Shown piece by piece: positions 33,258-45,147 of a stretch of DNA of 64,000 nucleotides. The DNA lies in the NCBI GenBank assembly GCA_002270565.1, contig NQMI01000065.1, positions 66,921 through 130,920 on the forward strand, read 5' to 3'. The stretch is from Stenocarpella maydis (taxonomy: Eukaryota > Ascomycota > Sordariomycetes > Diaporthales > Diaporthaceae). The notes beneath the pieces are model-generated. The model worked only from the letters and a program-made list of their open reading frames with translations. It did no database searches and had not been told where the DNA came from. Positions within the stretch are counted from its first letter, which is position 1; every line of letters starts with the position of its first letter. Position numbers and translations under genes: made by a program.

Positions 33258-34191
33258 GTTGGAAGATTAATTGAAGGGGATGGCTAACAGTGAGGGTGTA
33301 GTGGTGGTCGTCGTGGTTGGGCCAGCCTGGGACGGAACAACGAGTGCAGGTCGACGACGTGTTTGAGACGCAGCAGGACAAAAGTTGCTTGGTTGCGCGA
33401 GGAGGTAGGGTGTGGTGTTGTGTGGGGTAATATTTTTGCGGGCAGTCGAGCTTGTGCAGTGACAGGTCCTCTAGCAAGCAGTATTAATAAGTCCGTAACT
33501 TGGTATCTTCTTGAGTAATAAGCAGCCTGCCTCTTGGGTGAACTAACCAAGGCAGCCACCAACCTTCCTTCAGTTTTGGAACCTCGTACAGTAGCAATGG
33601 AACGGTTGACTCTCTTGATTTCGCAGCCCAGTCCGTCGTCCCGCAGTGGATGGGATGACAATACCTACACCACGACCAACACCCACAACCCTCACACACC
33701 ATGACACACAGAAGACCCACACCACAAGACCTATACCACAACACCCACAACACCCACTCCTACCTATAAAGCCAAGCATACCTACAACACCCATACTCAC
33801 GATACACACACTCACAATACCCGGGAGCATCAGGTCATCAAGAACGATCTCATCACATGAGTTGCTTGGTTCTGTTTCCTGTTTGATTTCCTAGGCCTGA
33901 AATGAAGATATATACTGGTACACCAACAAAACAGCCTGGCCGGGACAAGGTCACCCACCACCTGTCAGGCTGTCGAGCTGGTGCATATATTAAGGTGTTG
34001 GCTGTCTGCAGGTATATCGGCTAGAGCATCCGCGACCATGGGGGACCTGTGATATCTTCTATATAAGACTGACGAGCTTCCAAGTCATCGCGTGTATGAT
34101 CTGGTCTATTACCAAAGGTCTATAGTAGCTCAAACCAGTCTTACTCAGGCCGGCATTGCAGCACTCACAACCCCCTTTACCGTAGGTCTGT
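33258..34191. other. Intergenic region with CA/AC-rich low-complexity tract
   Basis: Promoter of eIF5B (minus) and 3' flank of the chitin synthase (minus). At 33660-33830 there is an irregular CACACC/ACCCACAAC-rich low-complexity tract. No gene seen. Confidence 0.5.
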
Positions 34192-34590
34192 CTATCCGTT
34201 GCTATGATGGCCTGAAGAGCCCCCCTCATCCTCCTCCGGGTCCGCCTCATCCTCAAAGGGGACCCTGATATATACCTGGCTCGACAGCGGACTCCTCCCC
34301 GTCTGCCTCCCTGAGCCGCGACCACCGCCAGGAGAACATGATGAAGAAGGGACCATCAGTCCATCTCCCCCGCCATCATGGTGGAGCCCCTCGGCGGACC
34401 TGCGAGGAGTCCCCGGCAGCGTCTCCGCATAGCCCGTCTCCGCGGCGGCGGCGGCGGCGGCAGGGACGGGATAGTCGTACACCTGGAGGAGCGGGCCCGC
34501 CTGCGGCTGCGACAGCCTCCTGACCTGCTGGGCGTGCGCCATCTCGAACTTGCGCCTGTCCTCGTCGTTCATGACGGCCACGTCGTCGCT

Positions 34591-34643
<53 letters not shown>

Positions 34644-37083
34644 AGTCGTTGCCCTCCTTGGCATCAACCTCGAGCTCGGCCGGGTGCTGCTGCGCCGGCG
34701 GCGTGGTCCCGCCTGGCACGTACACCATGGAGAGGCTGGACCGCAGGCCATCCACGTACGACGACGAGCCCGGCCGCCCGCCGCCGCCGCCGCCGCCCTC
34801 GCCCTTGGCCCCCGCCATGCCGGCCGTGCTGCTCGACAGCGTGAAGCTCTCCGCGGACGACCCTCGCGCCTCGGTGTCGCCAGGCCGCCGCCCGGCCTTG
34901 ACAGCCGCCCCTCGGGCGCCGGCCCTCCGCCCCTTGGCCGCGGCGTCCTCCGCGCCGGCGACGGTGGACGAGGAGAAATCGGTGCTCCCTCCCGACTCGG
35001 CCCCGGGGTCCGGGTGCCGATAGACCCCGCCCTCGGTCCTCAGCGGCGCGGCGAACAGGCCCTCGACCTGCGGCGGCGGCTGCAGCACGCTCCTCGTGCG
35101 GCCGAGGCCGGCCCCTGGCCCTGGCCCTGGCCCTGGCCCTCCCCCCCTTCTGGCTGACACCCTCCTACGCCTCCTCTCGCCCGCCACCGGCGTCGCTCCG
35201 CTGTCAGCCTCGTGCTGCTGCACCTGCTGCTGCGCCTGCTGCTCCAGGACGGCCGGGATGAACGTCTCGGGCTTGATGTTGAGCTCGTCGCCCGTCTTCT
35301 CGGCGCGCTCGATGGCCTCCTGCACCGTCGTGTTCTTGTCCGCGGCGGCCGCGTCGGCACGGGGCCCGCCCCAGGTGCGCTGGCCCGCCGTGAAGATGCC
35401 GTACACCATGTAGTACCAGTTGAAGAAGGGGTTGAGCACGAACATGAGGGGGTACAGCCACATCTTGTAGCGGCGCAGCTTGGCACCAAAGTAGACCATC
35501 ATGAGCCAGTTGAGGCCCAGGGACACGCCGATGAACCCCACAGGCAGGTCGGCGATGCTCTTCTCGGTCGACAGCAGCGCCAGCACCATGACGAAGAAGA
35601 GCAGCGCCGTCGTGCGGATCGTGTTCTGGCAGAAGCGGTACAGGACCAGCACCGGGTACCGCCGCCACAGGCGCCAGTCGGTCAGCATGCACGCCTCGTT
35701 GGTGATGAAGCCCAGGAACCAGCGCCGCCGCTGCTTGACCAGCGACGCGTACGTCTGCACCGCCTCGGTCTTGCAAAAGGCCGAGGTGCACATCTGGATC
35801 TGGAACCGGCGCTTGGCCCCGATCATGAAGAGGTGCGTCAGGTAGCGGTCCTCGCCCAGGTGGTCCTTGGCAAAGTCGAAGAGGTCCTCGCAATGCTCCG
35901 CCTTGCCCGCAAAGTAGTACTTTGCCATGCGGCGGAACGCGCTGAAGCGCAGCATCGTCAGCGCCCCCGGGAGGCACGTCACGGACCCGCACCCGGACTC
36001 AACCGACCGCTCAAACAGCTGCCCGTGGATGTACTCCATGTCCTGCAGCAGTGTGATGATGCTGTGCTTCTTGGTCGTCGACGTGATCACCCCCGTCATG
36101 GCGAGCATGTTGCGCTGGTTGCCCGGGCTGAACTCCATGTCGTAGAGGAAGTTCTGCAGGCACATCCGGTCCAGTATGCAGTCCGAGTCGATGAAGAGGA
36201 TGAACAGGTTGTCGTTCATCTTGAGGTACTCCGAGTAGATCCTGTCGATGAGCTTGTACGTTGCCTTTTGGCAGTTGCGCTTGCCTCCGTGCGGGAACCG
36301 CGAGACCGTGATCCGGGCATCCTTGTAGGCGACGTCGATGCTCTTGGGATACGTCTCAAGCGTCAGGGGCACACCGAGCCTCTCGATGGCAGTAAGGTAG
36401 AGCTCGTCTTCCTGATCGCCGTCGAATGACAGGAATACATGGATACATGACGGTGGGTAATCGCAGTCAACCACAGAGTTGATAGCCGTTATGAGAACAT
36501 CGGACTCCTCCTTGTAGCAAGGCATGACGATGACGACCTTTGGGGCAGATTCCTCGTCAAGAAGCTGCTTGATACGCTTCGTCCGCCCGAGCTGGTGGGT
36601 AACGAGCTGGTACACGCAAAACAGCCACGGTATTGTCAGGAGGCCCGCGAAGGACCAAAAGGCAAACCACATTAGGATTTGAACCATCTCCTCGGGCCAG
36701 TACCTGACGATCTGGCTCGGGAGCGGCAGAGTCACCACCATTATGGGCAGGAAGATGACCCTGTCCAAGATCCTGATCAGCCGTCCGCCAGCAAGGTTTG
36801 CCGACGAGTGGTGGTGTACGCACCTGAGCAGCACAAAGGCGACGGCGACGATTACTGCCAGGACATTAACTGTCCAGTGTTCAGACTTCCGGAAGACCTT
36901 CCAGAGGCAGTACAAGAATGCACCGATCCATAGGAACCATTCCAGGAGCGCAGCCAGCATGACTACGCCCACAATCGACGTGTACACGATCTACCACAGA
37001 AGAGTCAGCCATTCTACACGTACTCCGACCGCAGCTTGTCTCAGATGCAAACGTACGTCCTTGACAGGCCATGATAAAGCCAT
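34192..37083 (-). CDS. Chitin synthase, division III (class VI/VII-like)
   Basis: Two exons: 37083-37057 (27 nt, MALSWPVKD) and 36990-34192, 941 aa. It makes chitin from UDP-GlcNAc at the plasma membrane. The short first exon supplies the only good start; the long exon alone opens with GTG. Membrane segments lie at about 10-30, 40-60, 75-95 and 105-130. The GT2 core has VIVMPCYKEES, FIDSDCILD, a GEDRYLTHLF box and the hallmark QRRRW, followed by several membrane spans. It lacks the Chitin_synth_1N domain and a myosin motor. The C-terminal tail of about 350 residues is low-complexity, with Gln, Gly and Pro runs and a run of 17 Asp encoded by a (GAC)n microsatellite. Class assignment within division III is from the overall shape and is uncertain. 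Confidence 0.85.
34591..34643. repeat. (TCG/GAC)n trinucleotide microsatellite in the chitin synthase tail
   Basis: Near-perfect run of 17-18 trinucleotide units coding for poly-Asp on the minus strand. In frame, so length change would alter the acidic tract without breaking the gene. Confidence 0.9.
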
Positions 37084-40066
37084 AGTGAAATCCGTTTGCA
37101 GGTATGCCTATCAACCTCAAGGCCAAACAAACAGCATGTGTCGGGCCAAAACAGCCGTCTTGTTCCAGAGCCAGAGGCTGAGAGCAAAAATGCGTTCCGC
37201 AGGGGCAATTATGCCGGGGGGGGGGGGGATGACGGATTGCTTCGCTCATGCAATGCCACGCATGTCTCTTAAAAAAAAGTGCCTGGCACCGAAACCTGTG
37301 TCAGTCGGTGTGGTGTAGCTCCAAAGATGCGTCACCGTCCTCGGTTACTTGCAGCCCACAGTGGGAGGTTACTGCTCTGTGTAATCCGGCAGAGGGCACG
37401 TTGTATGATGCGCTCAAGGCCGGGCTAGGATATAGACTGTGTAACCCAGAATTTGGAGCTTTTCCTCTCTGCTACTCCCCCGATGTCGATGTGCTATGCC
37501 AAACGTTTTCGAAGCTGGGGTAGCGAGGTACAAGCGAGATGCGGAAAGAGCCGAGGGTTTTTTTTTTTTTTTTTTTTTTTCCCTAGGACAGGATCTAAGG
37601 ACAGGATTCTTCAGTCCTGAAAGTTAGGAAAATTGTCTGGAGAAAAAGCAAGCACAGGTGCTGTTAGTCCGGAACGGCTGGGTGCAGTCGATCCCCGAAG
37701 TCGTACCTCAGGACATAGGACCCTCGCAGCTCGTACGAAGAAGGCTCTCTCCCCCCTCTCTTTCGCCCGTACGGATAAGCACAGGACACCGCTGCCGGTA
37801 CTCCTTGCAGCCGGTACTCGTCGCAGCGGACCTCCCGCCTCTTCACCGCACCACAGTGTCCAAAACGACTGGCCGGGAGGGGGCCGCAGGCTGGGCCCGT
37901 TACCTGCCACCGCCACGCGGGTCTTGGTACCAGGAGGCGTCGGGGAGGGGCCAACCTCGCGGCGAGGTTTGAGACACGCGTGCAGAGACGGGGCGGAGCA
38001 GGGTGGCCGGTCGCCTTGACGCACCGTAGATCGCCCGAAGTGCAGATTGCTGTATGTTTCGGATAGAGCCGGACTTCTTTGCGCGTTAGTTTAGTTATTC
38101 CTCTTTATTTCTTGTCTAGAGGCTTGGATTTTCTCACCGTTATGCCGCCAAGTCCTGGAGAGGGGGCCGTAGGTTCCTCAGTGGTGCGGGATTTGACTTG
38201 TGAGAGGTCCCAACGGCGCAGCAGCCTGGCTGGAAACTTGTGTAAAGGTCTGGTTTTCGTCGAGCAGTGGAATGAAGGAGAGAGACCACGGGAGATTAAA
38301 CAAGAACAAGAGAGAAGCTGCCAGTGAGAGGAAAAGAAGACCATACTGGACATCAACGTTGGCGCTGAGACAAAAAGCAGCGAGTGACGGAGGGCCCAGC
38401 AGTGGGAGACCATCAGGCCCAGCCCAAGAGCAAACACAGGCCCGCCTGAGTTGTCCGAGAGTGAATGACCCGACCCATTCATTTCAAGGTTGTGAAGGCG
38501 GCCACAAGGCCAGCAAGGCCGAGGTGACATTGCCCGTGGCCGGCCATGGCCACGATGATGCTTGAAGTTGACCACAGAGCAACACACCACAAGGCAACAG
38601 GCTGTGCTGAGGTCCAGAAAGTTTGGTACCTCCGCACCTTGGTAGGCCGTAGCACCAACGGCGTTGAGGGGACGGACCCTGCACCGTCACCAGCATCGCA
38701 CCGGCGGACCAAGAAACCGTGGTGTTAATGCAGGGAAGAACAGGCCAGTCCGGGACGTCAGGAGGAAGGGAGGTATAAGAATGGCCAGGTTGGATGTCTC
38801 CCGAGACTGGTTGGCGCTGCTCAATACCACCACCCACCCCAATCTCATCCCAGAACCAGAGACATCGTCATCCATGCTCAACCCGCCAGAGCACTGGTCA
38901 CTTGACCACTTCCGTGCAGTCTCCGAGAGGCTGCTCCCGACAGCCATCCAAGCATGAGCCTCAAACGAAGTAGCGCAGGCAGCGTAACCCTAAACTGCAT
39001 GAGCTCACCCGCTCGGATTGGACCGGAGCAAGCGACTTGCATGCAGGCCAAGCTTGCTGCGCGCATGCCTCGCTACCTACATTCAATGTCCTCAATCGCG
39101 CGTTCATTTGTAGGACCATCTAGACAGGCACGGGAACGGAGTTCTTCTTGAGGATCCAAGTCCAGCCAAGAACGGCAGGCCAGCCCTACTCGGATCCGAC
39201 ACCACTAAACAGACAGACATCGTCATATCACTCACGCATGATGTACGGCAGACCAAATTCGGGACACCAAAAAAAAAAAAATGATTGACGACTCTGTCCC
39301 CTACCAACGCAATTTTTGTTATCTTAGTGAAAGCCCACGTGGTCTGGCTACCCTTCTTCGCTGTGCGCTTCTTGACTCGTCACGCCATCGGGTGGTAAAA
39401 TGACAGATATAGGAAGGGGTGCCAACCACGATCCACTCTACTCCTCTTTTCAATGAATGTCGAGGGCTGATCACGACCTGAAAATCGCTCTGTGTGCCGC
39501 TTGTCAAGGCCACGATCCGAGGCAGTGGCCTCCCCGCTGATGGCAAAGTAAAGAGCACTGGGTTACTTTTTGTCTCAAGAGAACAGCCAATGTCAAGATG
39601 TCAATGTGAAGGCCCTGGATCCGGCTCTCACAGAGACCGCTCCGCCGACACGGCACCGTTGTCTTCCTGCTTCTCCCGCTCCCTCGAGGCTTCCACCTCA
39701 AAGTTCCTCAGCTCGAAGCTTCGACACGACAACCGGAACATCTCGTTTCTCGACGATGCACGCCCTGAGGCGGACTAGGGTGCTCAGTCATGTGTGAAGT
39801 CGCTCTCTTAGAAAGGCCAAGGCCTTCCTTGAGGTGTTAACCTTGCTAGGTATGGGATCGAGGCCTGGATCAGGCCGACCGAGCCGTAAGTGGCATGAGC
39901 CACGCAGTTGCTGTTTTGAGTCTGAGCCTCCAAGTAATGGTCATTTGCTAAGCTGACTGGGAGTCCAGACGCCATCAAGTCCTGTAAGAAATACCGCACA
40001 GCGGCCTCGTCAGTAAACTGATGTCTGGGGAACAAAAAGGGCTGCTGGGGTGGGCGATGAGCGGTC
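37084..40066. other. Long gene-free interval
   Basis: A 3-kb interval with no supportable gene. Contains a G-run at 37217-37226, a T-run at about 37558-37580 and an A-run near 39269-39280. The right end is the 3' flank of UPF2. The left end is the 5' flank of the chitin synthase, which, given the cell-wall role, may carry long regulatory sequence. Many short open frames on both strands overlap and show no codon or motif support. Confidence 0.5.
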
Positions 40067-43000
40067 TCATCTTGTCCGATATGTCTGTTTGCGCCAATGG
40101 CAACGAGAAGGTCGGGAACGCGGAATTGCCACGATGAAATCATCCAAGGTGTCATGGGTTTCGGCATCCTCGTTCGCAGGCCCCAGATCGAACTTTGACA
40201 GGCGTTCCAGCTGTCGTCGCTTGTCGACTCGCCGGGGAACGTCGTCGAGCTTTTCACTGCATGCAGATTTCTCATACCACTCAAAGTCTTCGAACTGTAG
40301 TTTCTTGACTCGCTGTCCTGGGTTCTTGTTGTTGGCCTTATCGTAGCGGTGATTGTGGTGGTGGGTGATTGGCCTGCTGTCGGATCCTAGAGGGTAAAGG
40401 AACTGATTAGGTCTTGTCACAGCAAGGCATTGTTGATGCAAGAGCGGCTTACCATCATCACCGTCATTCTCACGAAGATCGTAGTTGAGAACAAGGTTCT
40501 TGATGCGCTGCTGCTCCTCCCGCTCCGCCTGTTGCTGGGTTCTCATAGCAACCGCAAAGTGTGAGTCAGTGGGCAGTTCCAGCGTTCGAGTCTAGATACC
40601 ATATGTTTTCAATTAGCTCCAACTCCAGTATCGAGGACGGGATGACTGACCTGTTGCTTGTTTCCCTTCTTGGTGAGAACTGAGAACGCCATTTTTGGAG
40701 CCGGGGCTGGGACCTCAGAATCGACATCGCCCTGATCGATGGATGAGGTGGCCTCACGCGGCCGGGACCGGACTGGAAGCGCAACGTCGAACACGGGGCG
40801 TCGGTCGAGCTTCCTGGATTCCAGGCTGTCGGCCATCATCTTGGCGTACTCTCGCTCGAAGTCGGCATCTTCCTCAGGATCAATCTCCTCTTCCTGTCGA
40901 GTGACAATGATAGCCTCGTCGACAGATTCCTCAGAAGTCGTTCGCCTGTCCTCGTCCTGTTTGGAAGTTTTAGTCAGTGAGCGCAAGATGTTACATCTAG
41001 GTCCGAACGCACCTCATCGTCATCTTCATCGTCTTCATCGTCGGATGCTGCAACCTCATCCTCATCGACCTCAACATCGTCATCGTCATCGGCGTCTCCC
41101 ATCTCGTCCTCAGTCGGAGGACCGCTAGTGTCGTCATCTTGCTCTTGGAGCTCTGGTCCATCAAGCCCAGCAGCCTTCCGATCCTGTGCAAGGACCAGCT
41201 GGAACGCCCTGCTGGCCTCCTCCAGGTTCGAGGCCAGCTTCCACTGCGGCCTGGTGCCAGTGTATATGTCATGAACTAGGAACTCGATATCCATGGGCAG
41301 GGGGTTCTTGGTGAAGATATAGTACTGAACATACATCAGTTGAGCCCTTCCTGGACCAAAGACAGAAGACATACCTGAAGGAAGGAGAGAAAATAGTCGA
41401 GTTTCTTGCCTGCAGGACCCTTGTTGAAGTAGACACCCGAAGCTTCAAGAATGAAGTAGATGAGACGGATGCGGAAAAAGTCGTCAGGCATATCAAACGG
41501 GTTCAATCGTCCTGGGACCGGCGGGCCGCCATGGCCAAAGGTCATGATCTTGTACATGACGTCGAAGATAACTACGTGTTCAACCAGGCGGTAGTTATAG
41601 ATCTCAGCCAGGTACTTGACCTCGGCGATGCGCCGCTGGTTGTTCTTGAAATCATTTTGCTCCAGGCCAGCACTGACAGACTCAACAACGTTGTCAATCA
41701 CCTTCACGACAAACTCCGTACGGTACCTGTAGAGGTGCGCCAGCAGGGAGGCGAGCAGGTGAATTGCACCATACTTGACCTTCCCGGGCTTGGAGAAAAC
41801 CTTCTCAAGCGCCTGTCGGACCTACATCAATTTGTTAGTGGGGGCTCATTTCTGCAGCAGGTGATAACTGCCACTTACCTCGGCCTCCTCCCAGTGCATC
41901 CTGCGGATCTGTCTCGCGATCTTATCGAGGGTCCGCTTCGACAGGTCCACATAGATCAGCTTCCTGACAAAGAGCTCAAGCGGAGTCCGCTCCTTCTGCT
42001 GGATAGCGGGCCTCTCGGGTGGATCAACATAGTAAATGGCGTTCTCAACCAGCATGCGCTCATTGGGTCCAATGTGCTGCACGGACTTCTTGCGCTGCAG
42101 GGTCTCCAAGAAGGAGGTCATGCGAGGCGAGGTTTCCGGGTTCCGCAGCAGGTATCGACCGCAGTTTTCGAGGAGATCGCAGATGATCTGGATGTTCATC
42201 TTGGAGAAATCGTCCAAGCAGACCTTGAGACAGTGGAACACGGTGTGCTCTGGGACAATGCCGAACTTGGTCAACTCGGCCAGGTAGCGGATGTTGCCGA
42301 TCCGTACTTGAGCCAAAAATTCCTTGCTCTTGCGGGCTTGGAGACTGCGGAATTCCGCATCCAGGTAGTCGATCACACCCTTGGGGATATCCGGCATGTA
42401 GCGGCCGAGGGTAGCGATGAGCCTGGCCCAGCATGGGAGAAGATCGCCACGGTTCTTGGGAACATCCGTCAGAGCCTTGACCAAACGGTTCCGCGACGCC
42501 TTGGAGTTGAGGAAGCAGAAGTCGATGGCAGTCTGGTCAATAGTCTCCTTGGTCGTCAGATCCGGCAGACGCAAGATGATGGCATCAACTTGAGCTCCTA
42601 TGGTCTTGTTGGCGATCGCAGTCGTCTGGTCGTCCAGAGAGGTATCGGCTGCCTTCACAGCGTCACCGGTCTCGGTGGCTTCAACCTTCTTGCCCACTTG
42701 CTCGTCACCCTCGGCCTTCTTCTTCTTGGCGTCCTCAAGGAGGATCCCAGGGACCTTGCCCTTGAGATCTGCCAGGTTTTCGTAGAAGCGGCGCTCGTCC
42801 TCATCCTGCCAGATGCCTGCTCCGTCGCCCTGCCCACGAAGGTACTCGCCCGTCTTCACAATGCCGATACCGCCATTGGCCAACGAGTTCGAAGCTTCGT
42901 GGTCTTTCAGATCGGGCATCTCTAGCCCCAGGGTGTCGGCAAGGATTTGGGCGTTGGCGACCAGGCGTTCCTGGGCTTTCAGTTGCTTGTCGAAATTCGC

Positions 43001-44138
43001 CTGTCGGTCTTCGAATACCTCCCCGGACTTGACATATGCCTCGGCATTCTTGCGGGACTGGGAGAAGATGGCTTTCTGGTCTCTAAGAAGGTGGGCCTTC
43101 ACGTCTTCGAAGTAGCGCTTGAGAATATTCCTGAAGCGTTCCTGAAGTTCAGGTGAGACCAGAGGCGGGTCATCGCTTGGAAGCTCGCCGTCATCGTGCT
43201 CCCCAGAGCCCTCGGCTGCCTTGCCCGCGCCTTCTTCATCCGCAGCCCTGCGGCCTTCAGTTCCTGCTGTCTTCCTGACCCCCAAGACATCCCATGCAAA
43301 TGTCTTGACAAAGGTGACAAGCAGGGGCAGGTTGGAGTGGTCTCGGTCGTGGCCAAGCAGGTCTTTCAGGACCTCGAGTGGGAAAGGCTCCGCGCCGCCT
43401 CCCTTGGTGCTCCGGGCCTTGATCTCGGGGACCTTGCCGGAGGCAGCCTTGACGGAGTCGTCGGGAATAACATCGTCCAGGGTCCTCAGAACGCCGACGA
43501 GCCAGAGCTCAGTAATGACACGAAGCAGGGCCTTCTGGCGGATGGGCCGCTGCTTCTCTTCTTTCTCTCGCACATCGGGAGGCAGGGTCTTCAGGTAGCT
43601 CTTGTCGAGGGTGGCAATGCCGCGGCCGAGCTGCCAGGCGAGCTGCTGGGTGAACTGGTCGGGGCCGAAGCGTTGATGGAGGGCGCTCACAATCTCGACG
43701 CCGGCCTCGACGTCACCTCCTGTGGCCTTCAACTTGGTGAGACCCTCGTAGCAGGCGGAAATTATCTCGGACAGGTATCGGTGCAGGCTGAGGGTTCGGA
43801 TTTCTTGGATAAATGTGGGTAGGGTGGCGGCCGTGACGGCGGTGCGCAGTCGCTTGATGTAGGCGGTGTGCTTTGCCAGCTTCGAGTCGAGAGGCTTATT
43901 GACCTCGAACAGGTCTGTAGGTATGGCCCGTCAGCACCGTCGTGTTGGGACACGGAGTGCGGAGTCTTGGGGTACTACTACTCACCAGTCTCGCCCGCCC
44001 ACGCGCGCTCGTTCAGAGAGCGCAATTCACCTGCAGCACGCCATGTCAGACTCCGGAGCCGGGTACGAGGAGACACTGCTCTGTGATCCCGGCCGTGGGG
44101 CGGTGGTACGAGGACTCACGTTTTCTAGCGCGATCCAT
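40067..44138 (-). CDS. upf2: UPF2/Nmd2, nonsense-mediated mRNA decay factor
   Basis: Eight exons on the minus strand: 44138-44120, 44030-43986, 43914-41879, 41821-41375, 41324-41013, 40956-40651, 40591-40453 and 40386-40067, 1207 aa. It bridges UPF1 and UPF3 and triggers UPF1 helicase on mRNAs with premature stops, in the cytoplasm. It has three MIF4G-type HEAT domains, recognised by VNKPLDSKLAKHTAYIKRLR at the start of the first, then the block around MLVENAIYYVDPPERPA in the second and EFVVKVIDNVVESVSAGL in the third. Between these and the C-terminus lies a long Asp/Glu stretch, and the last ~200 residues hold the UPF1-binding region (FEREYAKMMADSLESRK). All seven introns have GT-AG ends and keep the frame. 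Exon 1 is 19 nt (MDRARK). Confidence 0.92.
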
Positions 44139-45147
44139 CTTGGGAGGAATGGATCGCGAAGGAGTTGATTTTGAAGGTAGAACCAGAGACTAGAGTTGCT
44201 ACATTCGTAAATGTTTGGTGGGCCGGTCTAACTAAGGGTTAGACAGCCCGGATTGGAAGCGACAGTCGGCGTCAACTTCGGTAGGCATCGGGGAGGCAAG
44301 GGCGACCAAGAGAGCCTTGTGACAAAGGCACCCTCTGGCTGATGGCGATGGCCGTTGTCGCTGTGCTCCGAGGGTAGGATCGTGTTGGTGTTCTCAGAAG
44401 GGGAGCGTACAGCATATGCAGGCCCGGCCCGTATTGAGCCGCAGTGGTCTCGCGGCCGGCAGATATTCGAGGAAGGGAGGACGAGGGCGAAGGTGTCGCA
44501 ACCGCAGTGGAGGTGGGAATGGGTTCCTTGAAGTGAGGTTCGGGTCTTGAGGGTGGCACCTGTCGATCACGACTGACTGCGCTCCAGTGCAGGGCTGCGA
44601 GCTGCAATTCACTTGTACTGGGCACTCTTGCTGCACGAGTGCATGCATATCAGTCAAAGCGACCGTCCGGGAATCTGGTTGGGTGATATAGCTCCGGTGG
44701 GGGCCCTGGAGTACAAGGTACCTAGGTATGTATCGGATAAACATTTACAGCATTGCTGCGGGGCACAGGCCTATTATGTACCCTAGGTGGGTAGACGCTA
44801 CCACCTAGATTAGGTGGTCAGGTACCCAAGACGGGCTCCAAGGCTTGGGTATGTACCTATGCAGGTACCTTTGTATAAGTGCTGGCGACACTCCCTGAAT
44901 AAGGAATCTCCCAGCAGCCAGAAACAGATAAAGCGAGGACTAAAGTCGAGAGAGTACTCGGTATTTACGTAACGCTGCCAATGGGCTGCAAAAATAGATA
45001 GATCTTACAGTCTAATATGTCCATCTATAGTAAGCTCCACTGATACACACAGCTTCCCACAGTGTGTGCACGCATGCATGCGTCTAGGTGGCCATGCAAC
45101 CCGACAGACAAGGATATACACAACAACACCCCAACTGATAACCCCCA
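44139..45147. other. Intergenic region with CCTAGGTA-type inverted repeats
   Basis: 5' flank of UPF2 and 3' flank of the PPR gene (both minus). At 44715-44880 it is rich in CTAGGTAC/TACCTAGG words. CTAGGTGG (44783-44790) and CCACCTAG (44801-44808) form a perfect 8-bp inverted repeat with a 10-base loop, and GGTACCCAAG/CTTGGGTA form a second one nearby. No gene. Confidence 0.5.

Noticed and set aside
35212..36429. 405-codon plus-strand frame
   Set aside because: Antisense shadow of the chitin synthase.
41531..42925. 464-codon plus-strand frame
   Set aside because: Antisense shadow of UPF2.
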